From Isoetes taiwanensis (taxonomy: Eukaryota; Streptophyta; Lycopodiopsida; Isoetales; Isoetaceae), in the NCBI GenBank assembly GCA_021234155.1, contig JAJEKV010000038.1:4708847-4772846 (forward strand): 64,000 bases of DNA. Reading direction: 5' to 3'. Positions 33,550 to 44,019 of the stretch are shown piece by piece; positions within the stretch are counted from its first letter, which is position 1; every line of letters starts with the position of its first letter. The notes beneath the pieces are model-generated. The model saw only the letters and a list, made by a program, of their open reading frames with translations. It did no database searches and was not told where the DNA came from. A program made the translations under genes and the position numbers.

Positions 33550-35940
33550 GCATTATGCAAGATGCAAGATGCATTATGCATAACAGCTTACTTCCAGCCA
33601 TTCTAGTCAAAAATCTCTACAATCAACTATCTCTGGATTATTTTAGTCGAAGGTAAAAGAAATTAAGTGTACTTTACCATTGTAAATGAAAGTTGCATGA
33701 ATATGATCTAGATCTGCAGAACCATTATTTCAGTCTCAAGCTTTGCAGGAGCCTAAAGTTAAGAGGGAAAAAAATGAGCCCAAACCCATGCAAGGCCCCT
33801 TTACTCGAACCTAACTACCTGTTCGTTATGAGAATATACTTGAAATGCACACTCCTTTGCTCCTTTCTCCAATGTCCACAGCAAACTAAAGTAGCAAATT
33901 GATGTTAGAAAGCCTGGCACTTATAGTAAGCACATAGTTAGAATATGAACACGGTAAATGCCCCTTAGCTCAATCCAGAACTAGGGTACAACTTCTTGCT
34001 GATTTACCATGCCGAGTAAGCAGTGAGCGGCATGAGTTTGAATGTCTTGGACAAGTAAGAAAAAAGAAAACATAGTATTGCATGCCGAACTGTATAGAAA
34101 GTTTGTGCTATACCTTCACTAGAACGAATCTAGAGGTTTGATATAACAGACGGTGAAACTACTGTGCCTACAGATGACAATTACTGTGTCCTAGGATGGC
34201 GAAACTATAAAATATTAGATCCTATGTTGCATTCATCCCTATGCAAGGCGCCTTGCAAAATCAAACCGGGCAAAGCATTCAATGTTCTCAGATTTAGCCC
34301 TTGCTTTTTGTGTGAAGCCCGGATGCAAAGCCCTATTCCTATTTCGTGGAGGGAGCATTAGGCAGGCGATTCATTACGGTGCATCTACATTTTGGGCAAA
34401 TGGTTAGTTAGCATATCCAGTCATGCAATAAGATCCAGCTATGCATTCTCAATTTCGGGGGACTGGATGAATAATATATACCTAGTTTCTTTCCCATGTT
34501 TCCAATATCTTCAATATGTCGGCCATATCTTCAATGCCTGCATTGCCAAAGCATACAATAGTTAGCAAATGTCTAAAGAGACTATAAACTCTCAATAAAC
34601 TCTACAACCAGTGGTATACATTTTAAGAAATGCCTTGTGAACAGACTATGTATGTTTGGCTCATTGCACATGAGCTTTTTCTACCATTATTTAAGTAGTA
34701 ATGTTCTTAAGAAGGCTTCTAGGAAACACAATAATCATGCCAATTTATGTGTGCCATGCTTTAGGTAGCTCAATGCCACGAACAGACTAGATACAAAGCC
34801 AATACAAATACGCTAGAGTACCCAGCACTCACATAGAATTCGCTTCCACAATCTCGACAATACCACATGAAAGCATTTGTAATGCAAGAATAAGAAGTCA
34901 AGATTTATGGCACTGCAATGAAATATTACTATTACCTTGGTGCTTCTAACTGAGACACATTCACGAGTAATCATTTACACAGAACCGTCATTCATCTCCA
35001 TAAAGACCCCTTATTCTATAACTAACTATCTATATGCATATGTTCTCAGCATTAATTTCCTGTCTTACCTCTCTTACTTGCATCACCGACACATGCAATG
35101 CATCGCCAACACATATAAGTAAGATCCACAGGGCATAGAATTGAAATGCCATATAGGAGAACTATAACTAAGTATCTATAACCTTTAACGGTTGCTCTGT
35201 TTCACCAACCGGAGCATCCGTTTGAAAGCTCAAGGGAAGATCTAAAAATAATACTAGGTACACAATTTTCAAATTCCTAGTCTAAATATGTCAAATATAA
35301 CAAAGTGCATTTGCTGCTCTGATCCTACAGCAGAATAGTCACAGGGCCGTAACTTCAACAAGAGAGCTCCACTTCTTAAGCATGAGCATGCATTGGAAAG
35401 CTTAGAGAACAACCTATAAAAACTGCTAGGTACATGATTTCCAAATTCATAGCACAAATGGGTGAAATAAATCAAAGTACATGAGCCACATAAATGAGCT
35501 GGTCCAAAACGCTCGGTATACAGGATGTCCTCTCAAAACTAACCTCCAGATGTGGATTCACTATGGGCTTCTAAATAGCAGGAAAAATGGCTGCACTTAT
35601 TGCTATTACCATATCAAGCTGCAGAATTTGCAAAACAGGTTTTGTGAAAGCATTTCGAATAAATTCAAAGACCACAGACCACAACGAAGTTCATGAGAAG
35701 TTCTTCAAACCAAAAGGGCAGATTTCAACATTCCAAAAGCAAGGAACTTTCAAAGTTGCAAAAGCTTCCGAATAGGTTGGAGCTATAGAAGAAGTTATTC
35801 ACAACGGTTCTAGATTTATGGCACTGCAAAAAACGATTGCTATTATACCTTCATTCACGCACTCAGTATTTGCCTGCCAGTTACTCGGTTCGAGCATCCT
35901 GGATCCAGAACGCAGGTGACCGAGAGTTTACAGCAAATAG
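33550..35940. other. Intergenic DNA, no supported gene
   Basis: Small ORFs look random. A diverged copy of the 33180-33245 block occurs at about 35080-35150. Nothing else was recognised. Confidence 0.5.
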
Positions 35941-36050
35941 TAGGTTTTGAGCAGTCATCAGCATATCCTAGGTATATTCTAGCATATACCTAGGATATGC
36001 CATAAACCCACATAAACAAGGGTTTGCCCCCCTAGGGGCAACCCAAAAAA
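35941..36050 (-). mobile_element. SINE-like fragment (GGGTTGCCCCTAGGGG head) with a 17-bp-arm palindrome
   Basis: On the minus strand TTTTTTGGGTTGCCCCTAGG through GGGTTT matches the head of the element at 11683. It is followed by a perfect palindrome, GCATATCCTAGGTATAT with its inverse 6 bp apart (35961-36000). The 3' CCGTGGACGTT terminus is not present. It lies immediately before the Copia sequence. Confidence 0.5.
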
Positions 36051-37975
36051 AGAGTGATAAGAGTAAACTTGGGCCATGCCATATGTGCAATAGTTATGGA
36101 CATTTAAAAAATAATTGTCCAAAGAATGTGAAGAAGAACAAATGCTTTAATTGTAATGGTTACGGACACATAGCAGTAAATTGTTCAAGTCCAAAGGACT
36201 ATGCTAGAGGCAGAGGCATAAATGATAATCCTAGACGGGATTTTGCAAGGGGAAGAGGTTTTAGTGCAAGGGGAAGAGGATGAGAAAGAATACCATATCT
36301 ATTAATATTGCTAAAAGTGTGGATGCTGAAGGAGAAGAGGAACTAGACGAAAATTTGGAGGTAAACACAACCCATAAAATTTCAAAGTTTTTATCCATGA
36401 ATGAGATAACTCCTAAAGATGATTTGTTTGTGTTAGATTCAGGAGCTGAAAGATCAGCGATACAAAATTCAAACAATCTCAAGGAAAAGGAGAACAAGGG
36501 GTCTAGCTATGTGCAAATGGGAATATGCAAAAGGTTGAAGTGCCTGGAATGCTTGAAATATTTGATATGTCAGGAGAACCAGGTGAGCTCAGAAATGTGT
36601 TACATGTGCCTTCAATTATCAGAAATTTAATTTCTGTTAGTCAGCTTGTTGATTTAGGTTACAAAGTATGTTTCGAGAAAACACATTGTAAAATCTTTCT
36701 CGGGAATACATTGAAATTTCTAGCAAGAAGGGTTTGCAATTTATTTGCATTTGATAATGTAAAGCTTGATGATTCAATCAATTTGCTCTCTTAAGGCATA
36801 CACACCTAAACAATATTCAGTATATGATCAAACACAATATGCTTGCTGTTGCAAGGGAAAAGGATGAACATTTAGTTTGTGAAAGCTGCATGTTGGGAAA
36901 ACATACAAGGTTGAGTTTCCAAAAATTTAATAAAAGAGCAAAAGGGATTTTGGACTTTATGTACAAATTTATGTGGCCCTATTAATGTAATCAATATGAC
37001 AGGGAAAAGGTACTTCATTACTTTTATAGACAGGCAAGAAAATCAAATGCATTAGGTCTGATAGGGGAGGTGAATTCTTATCAGGAGAATTCAAACAATA
37101 TTGCAATTATCGAGGCATCAAAATGCAACTGACTTGCAGATTCACACCTCAACAAAATGGAATAGCAGAAAGGAAAAACAGGACTATTCTTGATGCAGTA
37201 TGGTCTATATGCTCAAGCAATCGGGTATGCCAAATTTCCTTTGGGATGAAACTGTTAAAACTATTGTGTTTATTCAAAATAAACCTCCATCTGCAAGCAT
37301 TAAGGGTAAAACACCTGAAGAAATGTGGAATAGTCACATACCAAATTATGACACGTTCAAAACCTTTGGGTGTGTAGTATATGTTCATGTCCCCAAAGAA
37401 ATCAGAAAGGAACTTGATGACAGGGCTATAAAATGCTACCTAGTAGGGTATGATGAATGTACCAAAGGATATAGGATGTTCCACTTGGAAAGAAGGCAGA
37501 TAATCATAAGTAGGGATATCATCTTCAATGAGTCTGTTATATATATAGATAAAAACAAAGAACAACAGTTGAACACAATGACAAAGGATAAGTTAAATAA
37601 TTATGATGATCATATTGATAAGAGTGAGGGAAAATAAACCTGTAGCACAAAAACTAAAAGAGAATCAGATGTTAATCATGAAGGGGAAAATGGGGAATCA
37701 CTAGAACATAAGGAGGACTCTGATATTATGGGTAGAGAACTAGCTGTCATGGAGAATAAAGAAAGAAGGAGACGAAAAACAGAAGTTGAAAAACTGAAAG
37801 AAGGAATGGAAGTAGATCATGAGGTGTATGGTAGGGTTGACAATGGAAAGAGTAAAAGACTAAATACTAATGAGCTAGACATACACCAAATTATAGCACT
37901 CATTGAACCAAGATTACCAAGCAACTCTCCTCCCAGCTTTATGTTTTGGATAGAGAACTCAGAATTTTAAAATAC
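36051..37975 (+). mobile_element. Ty1/copia element I, 5' two-thirds (gag zinc knuckles, protease, integrase), broken
   Basis: The order gag-PR-INT is that of Copia. Two CCHC knuckles, CHMCNSYGHLKNNC and CFNCNGYGHIAVNC (36080-36180), lie before an arginine/glycine-rich RGRG tail. The protease motif is LFVLDSGAERSAI (36424-36465). A GAG-pre-integrase region with H..H and C..C follows (36800-36900). The integrase second-D region is SDRGGEFLSGEF, then PQQNGIAERKNRTILDAV and the GKTPEEMW tail (37060-37320). Many frameshifts. Reverse transcriptase is missing: at about 37955 the sequence runs into the gag of element II. No LTR recognised. Confidence 0.85.
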
Positions 37976-40900
37976 AATGAAAAGGATGATGTGACAGAAT
38001 TTTTCCAGAGATTTGATCATCTCATAGCAGATTTGGAGGCAGATGGAGTAATAATCACAAATGAAATGATCATCAGGTAATGACAATAGCAAGAGCTTTT
38101 TCTAACTATGATCAACTATCTACATTGGTCAGAAATGTAGCGAAAAACAGAGAGAAGGCAAACTAATGGTGAGAACCGAGTTACGGCAGAAACTCATAAT
38201 TAGGGAACATGAAGAACACTCTGAAATTTTGTATGATGGACAGGGAAAAAACAAAGATCCATACCAGGAAAAAAAACTTGGATTTTGCTATCATTGCAAT
38301 AACTATGGGCATCTTAAAAACAATTGTCATAAGTTGTTAAAGGGACAACAGAAGTGGACGAAATTGTGGAAGAAGTGGACGAAATACAGACTTAAATTCC
38401 AACCCTGTTTTGTTTCAGACTTTGAATGTTCATGAAACTAAAGACAAAAATGATCTATTTGTCTTAGATTCGGGAGCTGAGAGATGCGTAATTAAAAATG
38501 GAAGTGACCTAAAGAAGCGAACAAAGACCAATTCTAGTTATATTCAACTTGGAGATGGAAACTTGCAACAAGTGGAAGAATCAGGGCTGTTGGAACTCTA
38601 TGATCTGAGTGGTCAACCAATAGAACTTAAAGATGTTCTTTGTGTGCCTTCAATAGTCAGAAATTTAATTTCTGTTAGTCAAATTGTAGATTTGGCTACA
38701 AGGTCTGTTTTGAAAAATTGCACTGTAATATCTTTTTTGAGGATGAATTAAAATTCATTGCAAACGGATTGGAAACTTATTTGCACTTGACATATTGAAG
38801 GCTAAAGGCTCAATATATTATACTGCGTATCCTTCAATCAGACAATGGCATGAGATATTGAGCCACACTCATCTAAACAACATTAATTACGTGATTAAGA
38901 AAGGGATGCTCAATGCAGAAGTACAAGAAACTGAGAAGTTTGTTTGTGAAGGATGCATGTTTGGAAAGCATACTCAACATAGTTTCAAGAAATCCACAAA
39001 AAGAGCAAGAGGAATTCTGGATCTCATTCACACAGGTCTATGTGGCCCTATTAACATAACAAGTTTGACTGGTAAAAGATTATTTATAACTTTTATAGAT
39101 GATTTTTCAAGAAAAACAAAGTGTTATGGTCTTAGGCAACAAGGATCAAGATTTTGTTGCTTATAAAATATTTTAGCAAGAAACTGGAAGAAAGATCAAA
39201 TGTATCAGAAGGACGAGAATTTCTATCAAGTGAGTTTGACAAATACTGTAGAAATAAAGGGATAAAAAGACAACTAACGTGCAGGTACACTCCTCAACAA
39301 AATGGAATTGCTGAGAGAAAAAATAGAACCATCCTTGATGCTGTCAGGTCTATGCTCAAACAATCAGTTATGCCAAACTTCCTGTGGGATGAAACAGTGA
39401 AAACAACAGCAATGATTCAAAATAAACTTTCTTCAGCCTCTATAAAAGGTAAAACTCCTGAAGAAATATGGGATGGGCATAAACCTACATGTGTTGCCTA
39501 TGTTCATGTTCCAAAGGCAATCAGAAAAAAGCTGATGACAGGTCAATAAAATGCTATCTTGCAGGCTATGATGAGCAGTCAAAGGGCTATAGACTATTTG
39601 ATGTGAACAAGAGACAAATTTTAATTAGCAAAGATGTGGTTTTTGATGAGACATGTGATAGAAATAATATTTCAGCAGTCAAGGAGTCAGAAAAAGAAAA
39701 GGATAAGTTCGAAGAGGAAATGCACTCTCAAAACATTGATATATATGACTCTGATAGTGAAAATGAGGCACAAGATGAGACAATGCAAGGGGAAGTAGAA
39801 AATGAAGAACAATCAATACAAGGGAAAATAGAAGACTCTAATAACAGTGATGTTCATGAGGTAAACCAAGCCAGACAATGCTCAAGGAAAAAAGAAAAAG
39901 GAAAACTGAGATTGAAAAACTCAGGGAACAGTTGGACATTAATCCACTGGAATATAGCAGAATAGAGAATGGCAAAAGTAGAAGAATAAAATGAGGCAGT
40001 AGACATCAATTATGTACTTGCTCTGCTTGAGCCCACATACCTATAAATTATAAAGAAGCCATAAAATCTGAACATTCTGAACAGTGGAAGCAAGCCATAT
40101 TGGAAGAAATGCAAGCATTCACTAGAACCAATACTTATGAGGTAGTTGTGAAACCTGAAAACAAAAATGTTATTGGCAGCAAATGGATTTACAAGTTAAA
40201 AACGAGTTTGCATGGTGAACTAAAATTCAAGGCACGTCTTATGGCACAAGGATTCCCACAAAGGAAGGGAATGGATTATGAAGAGACATTCTCATCAATA
40301 GTTAAGCTAACTAGCATAAGAATTTTACTAGCATTTGCAAATGCTAAAAATTTGGAAGTACATCACCTGGATGTCAGCACATCATTCTTGAATGCTGAGG
40401 AAGTCTACATGAGACAAGCATCTGGTTTTGAAGTAGATCAAGAAGGCATGGTATGGAAACTCAAGCATGCAGTCTATGGATTAAAACAATCCCCAAGGAT
40501 GTGGTACAAATGCATTGACCAATATCTGCAAGAACAAGGATTCAATAAGTTTTTAAATGATGGGAACATTTATCTATTGAACAGGGGCAGTCAATTTTGC
40601 ATTATATGTAGATGATAATAGCATGGTTCCAAGTGATCCCGAAATACTAGAACATTGCAAGCAAATCTTGAAAAACAAATTCCAAATGACTGGTCTAGGG
40701 CAGTTAAGGAAATTTCTAGGAATGGAAGTGAGCAGGGATATGCACAGCAAAAGGTTGATCATTACGCAAAAAGGGAATATTGAAGGTATGCTTAAAAGGT
40801 TTCACATGACAGATTGTAATGTGTCCAGGACACCTATTATACAAGGGCTAAAATTATCTTCAAGCATGAGTCCAATGACAGTAACAGAGCAGCAACAAAT

Positions 40901-41036
40901 GGAAAAAGTGCCTTATAGGGAATTGATAGGATGTTTGCTCTTTGTATCAAATAGTACTAAGCCTGATATTTCCTTTACTGTTAGTCTTCTAAGCAGATTT
41001 ACAAATAACCCAAGTCACCAATATTGGGCAGGATAA
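37976..41036 (+). mobile_element. Ty1/copia element II (gag fragment to reverse transcriptase), broken
   Basis: A second copy of the same family starts in gag (VTEFFQRFDHLIADLEADGV, 37990). It has one CCHC knuckle (CYHCNNYGHLKNNC, 38287), protease LFVLDSGAERCVI (38457), pre-integrase, and integrase in which the SDRGGEF region is degraded to VSEGREF. Reverse transcriptase follows: VIGSKWIYKLK, KARLMAQGFPQ, LDVSTSFLNA, VYGLKQSPRMWY (40100-40510) and, after a frame change, LYVDDNSMV (about 40603). RNase H is absent. It ends near 41036 without a visible LTR. Confidence 0.85.
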
Positions 41037-41341
41037 AAGCATGAAAGGGTGTATGTACATCGTACTTAATTGAAGGATGATTTCATGCTTTTTCGGGCTA
41101 AATTTTGGGTGTACAGCGTGATACTCCGATTTGTCTTTTTGTGGCAGATCCGCAATGATTGCAAAAACATCCCCTGACAACCCACCGCCAGAATTCTTGG
41201 CGCACCGAATCGAACTCAGTTTGAATGAATCCGTCCCTCCCTTTTCAAAATTTTCCCCTTCCCAGAACGTTAACCAAACAATCATCCCGCAAGAAAGATG
41301 GAGAATTTCACAAGAATTCTACAAGGAATTCCAATCAATTT

Positions 41342-41935
41342 AATTTTTGCAGATGGAGGGCGAGAACTCCATTGCAATTGCTGGTTCTAAACGCAGGTAT
41401 TCCGACATTGGGCTATGTTACGCCACAAAACAAATAAAGCAGCGTGTATTGCATTATCAGCTATTTGCAACCGCTTCGTCCAGATCAAAGAGTAGTCTTT
41501 GGTGCGCGTTTGTTGCAGGGTGACAGGCTTTTTTCTTTTTTCGAACTTGTGATTGGAAATCCTTCTGAAGTTATTGTTATGAAATCAATGAGCGGGAACT
41601 TGAAAGATGGGCTTCAAGACGTAAAGTCTGCTAATAGCAAAGACAAGTTGGGTGCAAAACATTCGCTGTTATCAATGATTGTTGGAAAAAAAGGCGATAT
41701 AAACAAGACTGTTTCTTCAAAATTACTAAAGATACAACCAAGAAATTTATCCAAAGCTGCAGCAAGAAGGAAGATAATGTCATTAAGTGGAGCAAACATG
41801 TGGGCTTTGACAGGGAGAAGGCCAAGATCGAATAGAATCGATGACTCAATCATGCGTCAGGTTCATGAATTTTGGCTTGCTAATACCAAAGTTTCACTGA
41901 AGGTTAGAGATGTCATGAGGAGGAGAACATAAGCC
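41342..41935 (+). pseudogene. Fragment of a transposase-like protein (N-terminal region)
   Basis: A frame from 41444 to 41935 contains KAAARRKIMSLSGANMWALT, then GRRPRSNRIDDSIMRQVHEF and WLANTKVS...RDVMRRR. The pattern RS(N/D)-x5-8-V-x-EFW-x-x-NT-x-VS...DV is one I associate with uncharacterised transposon proteins of non-flowering plants and corals, where it precedes the catalytic part. An in-frame MEGENSIAIAGSKRRYSDIG begins at 41354 in another frame, so a frame change or a splice lies between. Nothing further is recognisable downstream. Confidence 0.3.
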
Positions 41936-42284
41936 ATACAATACCTTGACATCTCACAGGTTTGTTCTTGCAATTGAATCAATTCTCAATGGAATCTGCA
42001 ATTGAATCGATTCTCATTGGAATCTTATATTTTCTTCTCAATTCTTTCATGATCTTCTTGTGTACATTGCAGTACAGTTTTCCAGTGACCTCTTAGTGAA
42101 TACACATGGTTATCATGACATGTATTGCATCACAATGTCTGTTACATTGTTTACATGGTAGCAGAAATCTTGCAGTCATATACCATTAGCTACTTTTTAG
42201 ATGTGAATCCATTTACAGTTACACTTACATGCACCTGCATTTAACATGTACCTGCCTATTAGATTTACATCCCTTTATACTTAA
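41936..42284. other. Intergenic, no gene
   Basis: Contains two diverged copies of TTGAATC-ATTCTCA-TGGAATCT (about 41977-42025). Otherwise nothing recognised. Confidence 0.4.
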
Positions 42285-42304
42285 ATGTACTTTCAGGTAA
42301 TGAA

Positions 42305-42560
42305 GCCAAGATGTACAGCGGAGATCCCGAGGAAGGGGATCTCCACTCGGTGTTCCCGAAGGTCGGGATCACAACAGCCATGCCACAAGATCCCGGGGGA
42401 TGGGATCTACAACAGTGATCTCGGAGGACGGGATCACAACAGCCACGACAAGGGGATCCCGGTAGAGGGGATAACCACTGGTGATCCCGGGGGAGGTTAT
42501 CAGCCGGAGCCAGGGGATCCCGGGACGGTGATCCCGGGAGATGGGATATCAGCGGACGAC
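42305..42560. repeat. Degenerate minisatellite of GATCCCGG-GGGATGGGAT units
   Basis: Roughly eight to ten imperfect units of about 25-30 bp repeat GATCCCGGGGGA-GGGAT-(ACAACAG)-GATC. The same text translates as a GIPGDGI-like repeat on one strand and a proline-rich repeat on the other, which is why long ORFs occur. It lies about 520 bp upstream of the syntaxin start. Coding function is not supported. Confidence 0.65.
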
Positions 42561-43080
42561 TGAGATTTGACGAGAACTCGGATGGTCCAGATGCACCAGA
42601 AGGTACCTGGGCTGTGTTTACCCGAAATGGGGTCAGTAACGGATTCCGTCGAGGAAGGGTGGGGATTCCGGAAGACGGCATTCCCAGCCCCAAGATCCCC
42701 GAAACTAGGGTAAATATATCCTCAGCCAGGTTGAAGAGTTCAAGCTTTTATAGTCGTATCAGACATGGCTCTATGGGAAATATGGCCATGGCCATGGCCA
42801 GTTGGTCCAACTATATGGGCCACCACAAAGGTCTGGTCCAAAAGGAATGCTGCAGAAAAGAGTAGGTATCCAGTTCCGGCAAGCTCAAAGCAGGGGAGCT
42901 TATTCTCGGGCGATCTGTTTCTGCCGCTTCCTTCATTTCCTTTACATTTGCTTCCTGTTCCCCATTTTTCTTCTTGATTCAGCCCTGATTTGCATTTAAG
43001 CCTTATGATTTTTAGTTTTTAGAGCAGAAATCTGTCTTGGGTCCTTTTCTTTTCGCCCTTTAACCCCAAGATCTGGCAGC

Positions 43081-44019
43081 ATGAATGATCTTTTGGCTTC
43101 TGATCCAGAGCTCGGGCGTGCTGGCTATGGCGGAGACCTGGAGGCCGGAGTTAGCAGGCCGGCAGTGGTTGGAGCTCCCCAGAATGCAGAAAAGAATCTG
43201 GCCGAGTTTTTCAAAGAGGTTGAAAAGATTAAGAAGGAAATGGAAAAGGTTAGGGAGCTCAGACAGAAGCTGCAGAGCGCCAACGAAGAGGGAAAATCTA
43301 TGCATAAGGCTCAGGCATTGAAGGCTTTGAGGGAACGCATGGAAAAAGATGTGGAGAAAACCCTAACTATTGCAAAGAATATAAAGATCGAGCTTGAAAG
43401 GCTGGACAGATCTAATGAGAAAAATAGGCAGATCCCTGGCTTTGAAGAAGGTACTCCTACAGACAGATCAAGAACTTCTGTTACCAATGCTCTCAAGAAA
43501 AAGCTTCAAGAGCTTATGAGCGATTTTCAGAATCTGAGGCAGCAGATCATGGGGGAATATAAGGAAACTATTGAAAGAAGGTATTTCACTGTGACAGGGA
43601 AAAAAGCTGATGAAGAAGTTATTGACAGAATTATCGAAACAGGGGAGAGTGAAACATTTCTGCAGAAAGCCATTAGAGAACAGGGCAGATGCCATGTTAT
43701 TGAAACTATAAGGGAGATTCAAGAAAGGCATGATGCTGTCAAGGAATTAGAGAAGAACTTGCTTGATTTGCATCAGATTTTCTTAGATGTTGCTGTTTTG
43801 GTTGATACACAGGGAGAACAACTTGACAACATAGAGGTAAATGTGAATAAAGCCTCTGCATTTATAGAAACTGGTACTACTCAGCTCCGAAGTGCTAAAA
43901 AACATCAAAGAAGCAAACGGAAATGGATGTGCATAGCTCTTATAATCCTTCTGATTGTCCTGGTTGTTGTCTTAGTTCCAACTTTGACAAAGCTCCTGAA
44001 GAATAATAAGAGCGCCTGA
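43081..44019 (+). CDS. Qa-SNARE syntaxin of the SYP1 family (SYP12-like), intronless
   Basis: The protein is a plasma-membrane target SNARE driving vesicle fusion with SNAP25-type and VAMP72 partners. It has 312 residues, normal for the family (about 300-340). A short N-terminus (MNDLLASDPE) comes first. The three-helix Habc domain is about 35-160, with the plant-typical PTDRSRTSV linker near 126-134 and RRYFTVTGKKADEEVIDRII at 166-185. The SNARE motif is about 210-275, starting EIQERHDAVKELEKNLLDLH, with the zero-layer glutamine at Q244 (VDTQGEQ). The C-terminal anchor is about 282-303. No frame damage. An uninterrupted ORF suits SYP12/SYP11-type genes. The closest match in memory is SYP12x, but SYP13 or KNOLLE-like cannot be excluded. 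A pyrimidine-rich leader lies at 42915-42980. Confidence 0.93.
   Translation: MNDLLASDPELGRAGYGGDLEAGVSRPAVVGAPQNAEKNLAEFFKEVEKIKKEMEKVRELRQKLQSANEEGKSMHKAQALKALRERMEKDVEKTLTIAKNIKIELERLDRSNEKNRQIPGFEEGTPTDRSRTSVTNALKKKLQELMSDFQNLRQQIMGEYKETIERRYFTVTGKKADEEVIDRIIETGESETFLQKAIREQGRCHVIETIREIQERHDAVKELEKNLLDLHQIFLDVAVLVDTQGEQLDNIEVNVNKASAFIETGTTQLRSAKKHQRSKRKWMCIALIILLIVLVVVLVPTLTKLLKNNKSA

Noticed and set aside
42265-42693. 142-codon proline-rich frame on the minus strand (and a GIPGDGI-type frame on the plus strand)
   Set aside because: Both are produced by the GATCCCGGG minisatellite; repeats of this type stay open in several frames by composition alone.
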